A DNA stretch of 64,000 nucleotides, taken from the NCBI GenBank assembly GCA_963797255.1, contig CAWCOV010000015.1:186001-250000 (forward strand), in the 5' to 3' direction. The notes beneath the pieces are model-generated. The model searched no databases, had not been told where the DNA came from, and saw nothing but the letters and a program-made list of their open reading frames with translations. Below are positions 9,001-17,578 of this stretch, one piece after another. Both the position numbers and the translations under genes were made by a program. Every line of letters starts with the position of its first letter. Position 1 is the stretch's first letter. This stretch comes from JANXZS01 sp963797255. Lineage in GTDB: Bacteria; Acidobacteriota; Terriglobia; Terriglobales; Acidobacteriaceae.

Positions 9001-9564
9001 CTACCACGCAAAAAAGACAGTCTCATTCTCACCTTGGAGGATCACGTTCCACTGAAACGTTCTTGGATTATTTGCGTTGGAACGGGCGACAAGAGTGTGC
9101 CTGCGTTCTGCGGGTATTTCAAGCAGAACAATGTCTTCAGCATTGGCGGGCTCATTCGCGAAATAGACGCGAGTGATCAAGTGTCTGAGAAGGCCCCGTG
9201 CAAATACGAGAACCAGCATGTGAGGAGCCTGGAGCCGCCCGTCGCCAAGAGCGGATGATCCGGGTTTAATCAGTGTCAACATAAAGCTTCCATCATCGTT
9301 CGTTGCGACGCGTTGAAAACCAACTGGATGATCACTCGAATTTGGGGTGACGCCGGAATAACTTCCCATTGCATCCGCACCCCAGAATTCAAGCACTGCA
9401 TCCGAAACCGGTGCGCCATCGCGATCCAGCACCTTACCTTGAAGCTCAATCGAATCGGGAGCCGAATTGTTTGAGGGTTCCTGGCTCGCGAGGTATTCCA
9501 GCCCGATGCGAAAATAGGGACCCACGGTTTGGGATGCAGTCGGTATCAATCTGGGAGAGGTCAT
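9001..9564 (-). CDS. pcaG: protocatechuate 3,4-dioxygenase alpha subunit
   Basis: A 187-residue intradiol dioxygenase-fold subunit with the usual start TASQTVGPYFRIGL and the domain core IELQGKVLDRDGAPVSDAVLEFW. As expected of alpha subunits it lacks the four iron ligands and complements the beta subunit. Its ATG at 9564 overlaps the pcaH stop by 4 bp, consistent with one-to-one subunit synthesis. Confidence 0.95.
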   Translation of the reverse strand: MTSPRLIPTASQTVGPYFRIGLEYLASQEPSNNSAPDSIELQGKVLDRDGAPVSDAVLEFWGADAMGSYSGVTPNSSDHPVGFQRVATNDDGSFMLTLIKPGSSALGDGRLQAPHMLVLVFARGLLRHLITRVYFANEPANAEDIVLLEIPAERRHTLVARSNANNPRTFQWNVILQGENETVFFAW

Positions 9565-10277
9565 GATTGTCGGACAGCCTCAAACGGCGTTTCCTGTGAG
9601 CCGCGCAAGACGATATCGAATGCGTATGCGAGCGCGTAATTCGATTCTGAGCGATCCATGTCGAGACGAGAAACCAATCTTTGTCGTGCGCTCTCGTCAG
9701 GGATACTGTTGAAGATAGGATCAATCGGCTGCAATGGATCGCCAGGGAAGTACATCTGGGTTACCAGACGAGACAAGATTCCCGCACCAAATAACGAGAA
9801 GTGAATATGAGACGGGCGCCACGCGTTGTAGTGATTTCCCCATGGATATGGGCCAGGTTTGATCGTCTTGAAAAAGTAGCGGCCTTCATCGTCAGTAAGC
9901 AGTCGACCGCCACCTGAGAAGTTCGGGTCAAGCGGTGCATCATATCCATCCACCTTATGCCGGTATCTGCCGGCGGCATTTGCCTGCCAAACCTCAATCA
10001 GCGCTCCGCGTACGGGACGACCATCCTCATCCAGCACGCGTCCGTGCACGAAAATACGCTCACCCAGAGCTTCGCTTCCATGCTGCATCGTCAGGTCATT
10101 GTCGTTCTCGCGGATCACGTTGTGTCCGAAGACCGGCCCGGTTTTTTCCGTAAGAGTTTCACGAAGCACGACCAGCGGCAGTCGCGGCGATCGTGCAATC
10201 GTCGCCACGTATGGCGGAAAGCAGAAGTCCGGTTGTGTTCCCGGAATTGCGGTTCGAATTGAAGGCAATTCCGTCAA
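9561..10277 (-). CDS. pcaH: protocatechuate 3,4-dioxygenase beta subunit (catalytic), TTG start
   Basis: A 238-residue catalytic subunit that cleaves protocatechuate ortho to 3-carboxy-cis,cis-muconate. All four non-haem Fe(III) ligands are present: Tyr in GRYRHK, Tyr 39 residues later in KPGPYPW, and both His of PSHIHFSLFG. These spacings equal those of the Pseudomonas enzyme. The only start that gives normal length and follows pcaF is a TTG at 10277, behind GAGGAT. The next in-frame ATG upstream would lie deep inside pcaF. The pcaF stop is 10 bp away. Confidence 0.95.
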   Translation of the reverse strand: MTELPSIRTAIPGTQPDFCFPPYVATIARSPRLPLVVLRETLTEKTGPVFGHNVIRENDNDLTMQHGSEALGERIFVHGRVLDEDGRPVRGALIEVWQANAAGRYRHKVDGYDAPLDPNFSGGGRLLTDDEGRYFFKTIKPGPYPWGNHYNAWRPSHIHFSLFGAGILSRLVTQMYFPGDPLQPIDPIFNSIPDESARQRLVSRLDMDRSESNYALAYAFDIVLRGSQETPFEAVRQS

Positions 10278-10287
10278 GCGATCATCC

Positions 10288-11487
10288 TCACACGCGCTCC
10301 ATGGCCAATGCGATGCCCTGTCCCACTCCAATGCACATGGTGGCCAACGCAAATTGGCCGCCTGATTTTTCCAATTGATGCACTGCCGTAAGTACCAGCC
10401 GTGCACCGCTCATGCCAAGCGGGTGACCCAACGCGATTGCCCCCCCGGTTGCGTTCACGTGTTCGACATCTTCGGGCAATCCCATTTGACGCAAACAAGC
10501 AAGGGATTGGCTGGCGAATGCTTCGTTCAATTGGATCCAGTCGAAATCGCTAATTTTCTTGTTGAGGCGAGCGAGCAGCCTGTTCGTTGCAGGAACCGGA
10601 CCAAGTCCCATGACTCGTGGGGCCACTCCAGCAGTCGCCATGCCCAGGATTCGTGCTCGGGCTCTTAGACCGTGACGGGCGACCGCTTTCTCGGAGGCAA
10701 TGATCATCCCTGCCGCCCCGTCATTGACGCCGGACGCATTGCCTGCAGTAACGGTCCCCCCGGGGGAAATTGGTCGCAGTTGTGCAAGCTTCTCGGGCGT
10801 TGTATCGGGCCGTGGATGCTCGTCGCTCGACACGATGACGGTGCCTTTCTTATCTGTAATTTCGACAGGAACGATCTCCTCCGCAAAAAAACCATCCTTG
10901 AGGGCCCGTGCTGTCCGCATCTGGCTGCGCCAGGCGAATGCGTCTTGAGCCTTGCGATCTATACTGTAATCGTGAGCAACATTCTCGCCGGTTTCCGGCA
11001 TGGAATCTACTCCATACTGATGCCGCATCCTGGGATTCACGAAACGCCAACCGATCGTCGTGTCATAGGTCTCGACGGACCTTTGAAAAGCAGATTCAGC
11101 CTTGCCCATCACAAAAGGCGCACGCGACATGGATTCCACCCCCCCGGCAATCATAAATTCCGCTTCCCCACACTGAATAGCTCGCGCCGCCGTACCGACT
11201 GCATCCATGCCGGATCCGCAAAGTCGATTTATAGTTGCCCCCGGGACACTCTCTGAAACACCTGCCAACAGTAGCGCCATCCGGGCCACGTTGCGATTGT
11301 CCTCACCAGCCTGATTGGCACATCCCAACAACACATCGTCGAGTGCATTCCAGTCGACTCTGGGATAACGCTTGATCAATTCACTGATGGGAATGGCTGC
11401 AAGATCATCGGTGCGGATCTGCGACAGAGCGCCGCCATACCGGCCGATCGGCGTTCGAACTGCATCGCAGATAAATGCTGATCTCAC
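10288..11487 (-). CDS. pcaF: 3-oxoadipyl-CoA thiolase
   Basis: A 399-residue thiolase cleaving 3-oxoadipyl-CoA to succinyl-CoA and acetyl-CoA. The acyl-enzyme cysteine is in INRLCGSGMDAVG, the catalytic histidine in ALGHPLGMSGAR, and the second cysteine in ATMCIGVGQG. The sequence alone cannot distinguish it from acetyl-CoA acetyltransferases. Its place between pcaJ and pcaH makes PcaF the natural call. Its ATG overlaps the pcaJ stop by 4 bp. Confidence 0.95.
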   Translation of the reverse strand: MRSAFICDAVRTPIGRYGGALSQIRTDDLAAIPISELIKRYPRVDWNALDDVLLGCANQAGEDNRNVARMALLLAGVSESVPGATINRLCGSGMDAVGTAARAIQCGEAEFMIAGGVESMSRAPFVMGKAESAFQRSVETYDTTIGWRFVNPRMRHQYGVDSMPETGENVAHDYSIDRKAQDAFAWRSQMRTARALKDGFFAEEIVPVEITDKKGTVIVSSDEHPRPDTTPEKLAQLRPISPGGTVTAGNASGVNDGAAGMIIASEKAVARHGLRARARILGMATAGVAPRVMGLGPVPATNRLLARLNKKISDFDWIQLNEAFASQSLACLRQMGLPEDVEHVNATGGAIALGHPLGMSGARLVLTAVHQLEKSGGQFALATMCIGVGQGIALAMERV

Positions 11488-12269
11488 TCTGCATCTCCCT
11501 GTATGCCGTGGGCCGACGCGGTACGTGCTTTCAGGTCGCGCAAGGTGTCAAGTTCCGCGGCAGTTGGGCTCGCAGTTCCTTCGCAGCTGTCAGAAAAGCA
11601 AACCTTCCATCCCGTGTTCGCTGCAATCATCTCACGGTTAACACCGGGGTGAATGGAGGTCACCTTTAGCTCTCGCGTGACGAGATCTGGTCGCAATATA
11701 CAAAGGTCTGTTATCACTGCGGCGGGTCCGGTGCCCGAAAGGCCAGCCTCTTCTCGAGCCCTTCCACCGGTAAGAAATCCGACGGACGTGAGGAAATCGA
11801 GTTTCTCTACGAAGGTTCGTTTTGACTGCTTCACGATAATCAATACTTCTTTTGCCGAAGAGCTGATCTCGGGAGCGCCACCAGCTCCCGGTAGCCGGAC
11901 TTTAGGCTTGTTATATGGTCCGACGACAGTGGTGTTGATGTTTGCAAACCGATCAATTTGTGCCGCACCAAGGAAGCCCACGTCGATCCTTCCACCCTGC
12001 AGCCAGTAACGGAATATTTCAGGAGTCGAGACGACTGTGTCCGCTGTCTCTGCCAAATTGCCGTCTCCGATCGAGAGTGGCAACACGGAGGGTTTTGCCC
12101 CTATGGGGCCTGACTCGTAGACGAGAACCGCATTTGGCGCATGAGTCAGCCGAGCGAGATTCGCCGCCGTGGAGGGTAATCCAATGCCCACAAAACATAC
12201 CGCACTATTCTTAAGCATGCGTGCTGCTGATACCGTCATCATTTCCTCGGATGTATACGGCTCGCTCAT
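11484..12269 (-). CDS. pcaJ: 3-oxoadipate CoA-transferase subunit B (glutaconate-type, CatJ-like)
   Basis: A 261-residue subunit of a family I CoA transferase. The likely catalytic glutamate lies in VLVYESGPIGAKP. The ESG-type site and the overall length fit the glutaconate CoA-transferase/CatJ branch better than the shorter PcaJ of Pseudomonas putida. With subunit A it converts 3-oxoadipate and succinyl-CoA to 3-oxoadipyl-CoA. The ATG at 12269 (MSEPYTSEE) overlaps the subunit A stop by 4 bp. Confidence 0.9.
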   Translation of the reverse strand: MSEPYTSEEMMTVSAARMLKNSAVCFVGIGLPSTAANLARLTHAPNAVLVYESGPIGAKPSVLPLSIGDGNLAETADTVVSTPEIFRYWLQGGRIDVGFLGAAQIDRFANINTTVVGPYNKPKVRLPGAGGAPEISSSAKEVLIIVKQSKRTFVEKLDFLTSVGFLTGGRAREEAGLSGTGPAAVITDLCILRPDLVTRELKVTSIHPGVNREMIAANTGWKVCFSDSCEGTASPTAAELDTLRDLKARTASAHGIQGDAE

Positions 12270-13132
12270 TGGTACGCCGCCTGCACTTGCGGGTCGCGTT
12301 GCAATGCCAGATATCCTTCGAAGTTCTCCGTTCCCAGAATGTGCTGTTTTACCCACGCATTAAATTTTTCTCGATCCCTAGAAATTCGGTCCCAGGATCG
12401 GTAGAACACGTTGTCGCGTTCGTAATATCCGTGCGCGTAAGAAGGGGTTGCTCCCTGAGGCACTTGGCAAACCGCAGTCACAACCCAATGAGGCAGAATG
12501 CAGGCATTGGGTGAAGCGTCGAGCGATGGAACTCGTTCCTCCACTGTCACTATGGCGCGCTTGCTCGACAGCACCGCCTCCTTTTGCACGCCAAGGATGC
12601 CCCAAAGCAGCACATTGCCCTTCCAGTCGGCTTTCTGCGCGTGGATCACAGCTACGTCCGGTCGCACAGCGGGTGTGGCGGCCAGCACTTCTCCCGTAAA
12701 TGGACACGTGATTGAACGGATCTGCGGATTTACACGGGGAAAATCGGACCCCGTATATCCTCGCAAGACAGTGAAAGGAAGGTTAGCGGCCCCGGCCACG
12801 TAGGCATTGGCGAGGTCGCTGTGGCTCCGCTCCTCAATCGCAAGGGAATTAGGCCACTCATTCTCGACCGCGTCGCGAAACCGATGGAGTGAGCCCACTC
12901 CCGGATTTCCGCCCCACGAAAAGGTAAGTTTCGAAGCGCAGCCCGCGCCGATCAACTGGTCGTAGATGAGATCCGGCGTCATTCGCACGAGCGCGAGGTT
13001 ACGGAGCCGTTGCCGGATAATTTCATGGCCTCCCGCGAATGGAATCAGATGAGTGAAACCTTCCATAGCCAAGGTGTCACCGTCATGCACATTTGCAGTG
13101 ATCGCCTCGGCCAATGTCATCCAATCAGCCAT
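12266..13132 (-). CDS. pcaI: 3-oxoadipate CoA-transferase subunit A (glutaconate-type, CatI-like)
   Basis: A 288-residue subunit and the first gene of the pca operon. The start at 13132 (MADWMTLAEA) has a perfect AAAGGAG five bases upstream. The CoA-transferase core GDTLAMEGFTH, the glycine-rich GGNPGVGSLHRFRDAV and the VIHAQKADWKGN motif are typical of GctA/CatI proteins. It works as a heteromer with the next gene. The 232 bp upstream carry the operon's probable promoter and operator. Confidence 0.9.
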   Translation of the reverse strand: MADWMTLAEAITANVHDGDTLAMEGFTHLIPFAGGHEIIRQRLRNLALVRMTPDLIYDQLIGAGCASKLTFSWGGNPGVGSLHRFRDAVENEWPNSLAIEERSHSDLANAYVAGAANLPFTVLRGYTGSDFPRVNPQIRSITCPFTGEVLAATPAVRPDVAVIHAQKADWKGNVLLWGILGVQKEAVLSSKRAIVTVEERVPSLDASPNACILPHWVVTAVCQVPQGATPSYAHGYYERDNVFYRSWDRISRDREKFNAWVKQHILGTENFEGYLALQRDPQVQAAYQ

Positions 13133-13190
13133 ACGGACTCCTTTAAACGAGAGCAGCATTATTACGCAATTGAACATTCTTGTACAAGAT

Positions 13191-13219
13191 GTGCGATAAT
13201 CGGCTACTGCGGATAATCG
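13191..13219. promoter_or_regulatory. candidate IclR-type (PcaR/PcaU-like) operator of the pca operon
   Basis: Two identical copies of GATAATCG lie at 13195-13202 and 13212-13219, 17 bp apart, 60-90 bp upstream of pcaI. The first sits in GTGCGATAATCGG, close to the PcaR site GTTCGATAATCGCAC that I recall from Pseudomonas. No IclR gene is in the window, so the regulator is unidentified. Confidence 0.5.
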
Positions 13220-13364
13220 TACGAAATAAAAGACTGTGCTTCCGAGGGCTGAATCCGGTAGGGTCGATCGATTCGCAATGCGACTTGTTTTGCTTCCGTT
13301 CAGGAGGGGAGCAGTAAAAGCACAAATTGAATTCTGCAAATCCACAGACCTTTGTGTAATTACT

Positions 13365-14325
13365 TCAGCGATTTTGAAGGTGAGCTTGGAAAAAACTCAT
13401 CACCATGCTCGGAATGTTAGCCGAACCATCGCAAGACCAAAGAGCGCGAGAAGCACGTTCTGTCTTACTCCGATGCACATTCACATTGCCATAGTCGATC
13501 TCGCCGATCTTTGGATTGTTGAAAAAGCCATGGCCCAACTTTTCGAACAGGATCAATGTTGCATCATCCCCGAGGTTGCTCAAAGCCTCAAACAAAAACC
13601 AACTCTGCTGCCATGGCATTAGGGAATCGGCCTCACCGTGGAGGATGAGGAATGGGGCATTTCCCGGGCGGACATAATGGACCGGATTTGCCAACTCCAC
13701 TTGCAATGCGGAGATGCCAACAGGCGTACCGAGCAGCCGAGACTCAAACGAATCAGGATCGTCAGCAGGAAGCACATCGCTCACGACCAAGCTCTCAGCA
13801 TCGTCTGCAATCGATTGAAACGTTGCGCGGTCTTGATCAATTCGCGCGAAGTTCGTAGGGCCATATCCATCGACGACAGCCTGCACGACCGAGGAAAAAT
13901 CAGAATGTTCAGCGTTAAGAAACTCAATCTTCACTTGATAACGCTGCACACGCCGCCAAGTGCGCACCCGCGGATGATCCCCATAATCCGATATGACCAT
14001 CATCCAATTCAAAACTGGATGAGACGCTTCGTACCCAGCGCACCGCCGTCTTCACGTCTTCAACCGGTGCAGGGAACTTGACTTCATCGCTTAGGCGGTA
14101 GTCGATACTTACCACGGCGATCCCTGATTGCTGTGCAAACAGCGCGAGGTTCGGCGCTAGACGGCGATCTCCAAATCGCCATCCGCCTCCGTGTATCCAG
14201 ATGACCACCGGTGACGGAGCGATTCCCGGAGCCGGCAGATAAAGGTCGGCCAAGCGCGACTTGCTGCCTACGTGGCTATATACCTGGTCCGAGACGATGC
14301 GAACTTCTCGATCTACATTGCCCAT
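13365..14325 (-). pseudogene. BD-FAE/hormone-sensitive-lipase-like esterase, frameshifted
   Basis: The N-terminal half (ATG at 14325 behind GGAAGG) has the oxyanion motif IWIHGGGW and nucleophile GLWGSSAGAHLAA, then ends at a premature TGA near 13925. The rest follows in another frame (SSVVQAVVDGYGP, acid in HGEADSLMP, histidine in LGHGFF) to 13365. The total of 961 bases is one more than a whole number of codons, so a single extra base near 13921-13935 accounts for the break. Intact, it would be about 319 residues. There is no homopolymer at the site. It may be a true pseudogene or a sequencing error. It lies 18 bp after a bicupin gene that is broken the same way. Confidence 0.85.
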
Positions 14326-14343
14326 GGTCGCCTTCCACTCCGA

Positions 14344-15370
14344 TCAGCCAGCCTGAGCCTCGGGAGGGGGTCCGCCAGGCCGTTCGAGAATCGTAAGATC
14401 CAATTCGGAAAGATGCTGGATCACTCGACCGAAGTTGAATGGAGCCGGGACCAGTGGATAACGGTATCCGTCGAACGGCACGCAGAGATATCGGAAGAAC
14501 GACTCGAAGTCGCCTGGAGTGATGAAGCCGATAAAGCGGGTATCGTGCTTCTTCAATTGAAAAGAGTGCGGCGTCCTGGGAGGGACGTGCAGGAAATCAC
14601 CAGGGTCAAGAGTGATGAATCCATCCCCGGCAAACATTTGCATGTCTCCATTTATGCAATAGAAAAGCTCGGTGACTCTCTCATGTTGGTGACGCGGAAT
14701 GGGTACGCCGATGGGACCCTCTGTCAGCAGCGAGATGAAAGCTCCATTGCTATGGCTTTGATTACCAAGGATTGTGTATAGCTGGTCTCCGGCAATCATG
14801 CGCTCTCCCTCACTCGCTGCCAGAACGAACGGCACCATCGTTTCTGGCGATGTTGTGAGCTTGGGGGTGAACTGCTCATGCAACGGATGATTTCCTTCGA
14901 GTAGTTCGATATCAACCGAGCTCTCCAGCTTTGTCCAGTCAACCGCTTCAGGGCACGCGGAGTAAACTCGTGCCAGCGTAAGGCTTGCCAAGGCGGACAT
15001 AAATGGCTGCAGCGTTCCCGCCAAAGCTCCACGACAGAAGTTTGCCTCGGTGATCGAGGAACACATAGCTATGCGGCGTGCCGGGAGGGATGTTGACGTA
15101 GTCTCCAGGTGTCAAGAGGTAAGTCTTGCCAGCAAGTGCGAGCGAAATGACGCCGTCGACGACAAAGAATGCCTCATGCAGGGAGCCGTGCTGGTGCATC
15201 GGAAAGGCAGCGCCCTTTGCTCCGGTGAGAATCGTGCCGGACGCCGCTTGTCCCAGTTGATCAGGGCCGGCAATAATCGAGGCAAGGTGGGTCCCGAAAG
15301 CGTAACGAAGCCCTTCGCCCGCGTCGAGTTTGTATGGAGACTGACTGCCTGGTAATTCATTTGTGATCAA
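14344..15370 (-). pseudogene. bicupin, quercetin 2,3-dioxygenase-like, frameshifted
   Basis: The N-terminal cupin (TTG at 15370 behind AGAGG) carries the metal motif FPMHQHGSLHEAFFV and PGDYVNIPPGTPHSYVF. Homology continues through IYVRLGKPYAG, then the frame hits a stop. The second cupin (PIPRHQHERVTELFY, PGDFLHVPPRTPHSF) continues in the neighbouring frame from about RVYSACPEAVDW. The 1027 bases equal 342 codons plus one, so a single inserted base near 14965-14980 explains it. Intact bicupins of this type are about 340 residues and open flavonol or other aromatic rings, or act as isomerases or pirins. The substrate here is unknown. Confidence 0.82.
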
Positions 15371-15689
15371 ACGGTCGACCTCTGTTTATGGGAGTTGCGA
15401 GCGAAATACTCGGGTCAAACACCTACGGGTGACTGCTTCGCGGCTGACTGGTGTTCTTAACACTCATGACTTGGGGGCAGTACCGCATCGTACCTGCGAA
15501 TGTCGTGATTGATAGCAAACGCGCATAGCTTTGTAAAGTGGCGAATGTAGAAGCCACTTCGTTTGACAGCATGTTGGTACTTGCAGGTACCATGTGAGCC
15601 TGCAATACCGGATAAAGCAAAAGCGTAGCCTCAAACCGCGCCAAGATATAGCCTGAAACGACAGCTTGTTTGAACCGGAAAGGTATGGA
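15371..15689. promoter_or_regulatory. divergent promoter region with two inverted repeats
   Basis: These 319 bases separate the minus-strand bicupin from the plus-strand meta-cleavage genes and hold no gene. Two inverted repeats stand out: AAGTGGC (15536-15542) with GCCACTT (15553-15559), and TGGTAC (15575-15580) with GTACCA (15587-15592). The second has the TGGT/ACCA half-sites favoured by GntR-family repressors. Both lie 100-155 bp upstream of the plus-strand start. Their function is inferred. Confidence 0.4.
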
Positions 15690-16550
15690 ATGAAGTTTGC
15701 CAGTCTCAAGATCGAAGGGAAGCAGACGTGGGGCATTGTTGAAGGTGAGACAGCGGTGGACATCGGATCTGTTCTCGGCCTCCGCTTCCACGATCTGAAG
15801 ACATTGATTGCTCAAAATGGCTACGGCGAGGCGCAAGCCGCGATCGTGTCGGCTCCCCGGTACAGTTTCTCGAGTGTAGGCTGGCTGCCAGTCATTCCCA
15901 ATCCGGAGAAGATCTTTTGTGTCGGACTGAACTACGAGATGCACCGGAAAGAAACGGGACGTGCCGAAGTTGCTCATCCAACGATCTTCACAAGGTTTCC
16001 GAATTCGCAGACAGGTCACTTGACGAACATCATTCGCCCGCATGTTTCGACAGACCTCGACTTCGAAGGTGAACTTGCGTTGATCATCGGACAGCGTGGA
16101 CGCTATATCTCTCGGGATCGGGCTTTAGATCACATCGCCGGTTACGCATGTTACAACGACGGGAGCGTGCGAGACTGGCAACGCCATACGCATCAATTCA
16201 CACCTGGAAAGAATTTTCCGCAGACGGGTAGTTTCGGTCCGTGGATGGTTACACCCGATGAGCTGCCCAACTTTGGAGCGCGTACCATTATGACCAGGCT
16301 GAATGGTCAGATCGTGCAACAGGCCACACTTGGGCAAATGATCTTCGATGTTCCGACTCTCGTTGAATACTGTTCGTCCTTCAGCCCACTTCAGTGTGGA
16401 GACGTTATCGTGACCGGAACGCCCGGAGGTGTTGGCGTCAAGCGAGACCCGCCACTATGGATGAAGCCCGGCGACGTTGTGGAGGTCGAGATCGAAGGAA
16501 TCGGTATCCTCCGAAATGGCATCGCAGACGAATCAGCCCACCAAGCCTGA
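15690..16550 (+). CDS. fumarylacetoacetate hydrolase-family protein
   Basis: A 286-residue FAH-fold enzyme. The catalytic core begins at KIFCVGLNYEMHRKETG. The metal-binding acids lie in DLDFEGELALIIG, and the C-terminal part has GDVIVTGTPGGVGVKRDPP and MKPGDVVEVEIEGIG, all family hallmarks. The family includes fumarylpyruvate hydrolases, acylpyruvases, and hydratases or decarboxylases acting after extradiol cleavage. With a ring dioxygenase and a hydroxylase next door it most likely processes the ring-cleavage product. I chose the ATG at 15690 (MKFASLKIEG). Confidence 0.88.
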   Translation: MKFASLKIEGKQTWGIVEGETAVDIGSVLGLRFHDLKTLIAQNGYGEAQAAIVSAPRYSFSSVGWLPVIPNPEKIFCVGLNYEMHRKETGRAEVAHPTIFTRFPNSQTGHLTNIIRPHVSTDLDFEGELALIIGQRGRYISRDRALDHIAGYACYNDGSVRDWQRHTHQFTPGKNFPQTGSFGPWMVTPDELPNFGARTIMTRLNGQIVQQATLGQMIFDVPTLVEYCSSFSPLQCGDVIVTGTPGGVGVKRDPPLWMKPGDVVEVEIEGIGILRNGIADESAHQA

Positions 16551-16601
16551 ATCTTTTCTTTTATCCACAACGCGTCAAGCTGATTTCAAAATGGAGTCGT
16601 A

Positions 16602-17558
16602 ATGAGCGAGTTCCCAGTCACAGCCATACGCAGCGTGGACCTTGGCGTTCCCGATGTCACGCGTGCTGAGGCATTTTATGCTGAGACATGGGGATTAGCT
16701 GTCGTTGCCCGAGAGGGCAGTGCAGTGTACCTACGCGCGACCGGACGGGACCATCATGTTCTTGCTTTGCACCCTCATCGCAAAGCAGACATACTTTCGG
16801 TGAGTTTTCGTGTCCATTCAGTGGAAACGCTCGAACAGATCGCAGCAGCAGTCATTGCCGCCGATGGCAGCGTGATCTCCCCTCTCGCCCCAAATAGCGA
16901 GCCTGATGGGGGAATGGTTGTCAAAGTCGTGAGTCCGGAAGGATATGTTCTTCGCTTTCATCATGGCGACACACTGCACGATCAGAGTGACTCCCAGTGC
17001 TCTTACCCATTCCGTCTGTCACACGTAAATCTCAACTGCGCGGACGTCGAAGCAACGAGCCGTTTTTTCCGCACTACTCTAGGTTTTGAATTAACTGATC
17101 GATCGAAGGCTATGGCCTTCCTGCGTTGCAATAAGGATCATCATGCAGTGGTTCTGGCTGATTCTGGCTTGAACGGACTCAACCACATCGCCTGGATGAT
17201 GCCAGACCTGGAATCAGTCATGCGGGGCTCGGGTCGAATGATCGACCACGGCTTTCCGATTGGCTGGGGTGTTGGCCGGCACGGACCTGGCGACAACGTG
17301 TTTGCCTACTTTGTCGATCCCTTTGGATTTGTGATTGAGTACACAGCCGAGGTTTTACAAATTAACGACGAGTATCAGCCGCACGGCCCAGACTATTGGG
17401 TGTGGCCACCTGGCCGTACAGACCACTGGGGCATCGCACCACCAAAGCCCGATTCCCTCAAACACGCGCAACTCGCCATTCAATTTCCAAGACAGAAGAC
17501 GGACAGTGACCATTCGTTTTTCTTATCTTCGCGTGCTAAAGCGGCAGACTCGCAGTAG
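16602..17558 (+). CDS. type I extradiol ring-cleavage dioxygenase (catechol 2,3-dioxygenase-like)
   Basis: A 318-residue two-domain vicinal-oxygen-chelate protein. The N-terminal VOC half is non-catalytic. In the second half the Fe(II) facial triad is complete: His in RLSHVNLNC, His in LNHIAWMM, Glu in FVIEYTAE. It should cleave a catecholic substrate meta to the hydroxyls. It starts 51 bp after the FAH gene and is followed by a flavin hydroxylase 20 bp later, so the three genes form one operon. The natural substrate (for example a hydroxyphenylpropionate or homoprotocatechuate type) cannot be read from sequence. Confidence 0.9.
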   Translation: MSEFPVTAIRSVDLGVPDVTRAEAFYAETWGLAVVAREGSAVYLRATGRDHHVLALHPHRKADILSVSFRVHSVETLEQIAAAVIAADGSVISPLAPNSEPDGGMVVKVVSPEGYVLRFHHGDTLHDQSDSQCSYPFRLSHVNLNCADVEATSRFFRTTLGFELTDRSKAMAFLRCNKDHHAVVLADSGLNGLNHIAWMMPDLESVMRGSGRMIDHGFPIGWGVGRHGPGDNVFAYFVDPFGFVIEYTAEVLQINDEYQPHGPDYWVWPPGRTDHWGIAPPKPDSLKHAQLAIQFPRQKTDSDHSFFLSSRAKAADSQ

Positions 17559-17578
17559 TCGGGAAGATATTGGAATCA

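Noticed and set aside
8986..9007. GTG at 9007 as the pcaB start
   Set aside because: The ATG at 8986 has a good ribosome site (AGAAGGG) and lies after the pcaG stop.
15423..16043. Minus-strand open frame of 206 codons overlapping the FAH-family gene
   Set aside because: It has no recognisable protein content and is antisense to a gene with clear family motifs.
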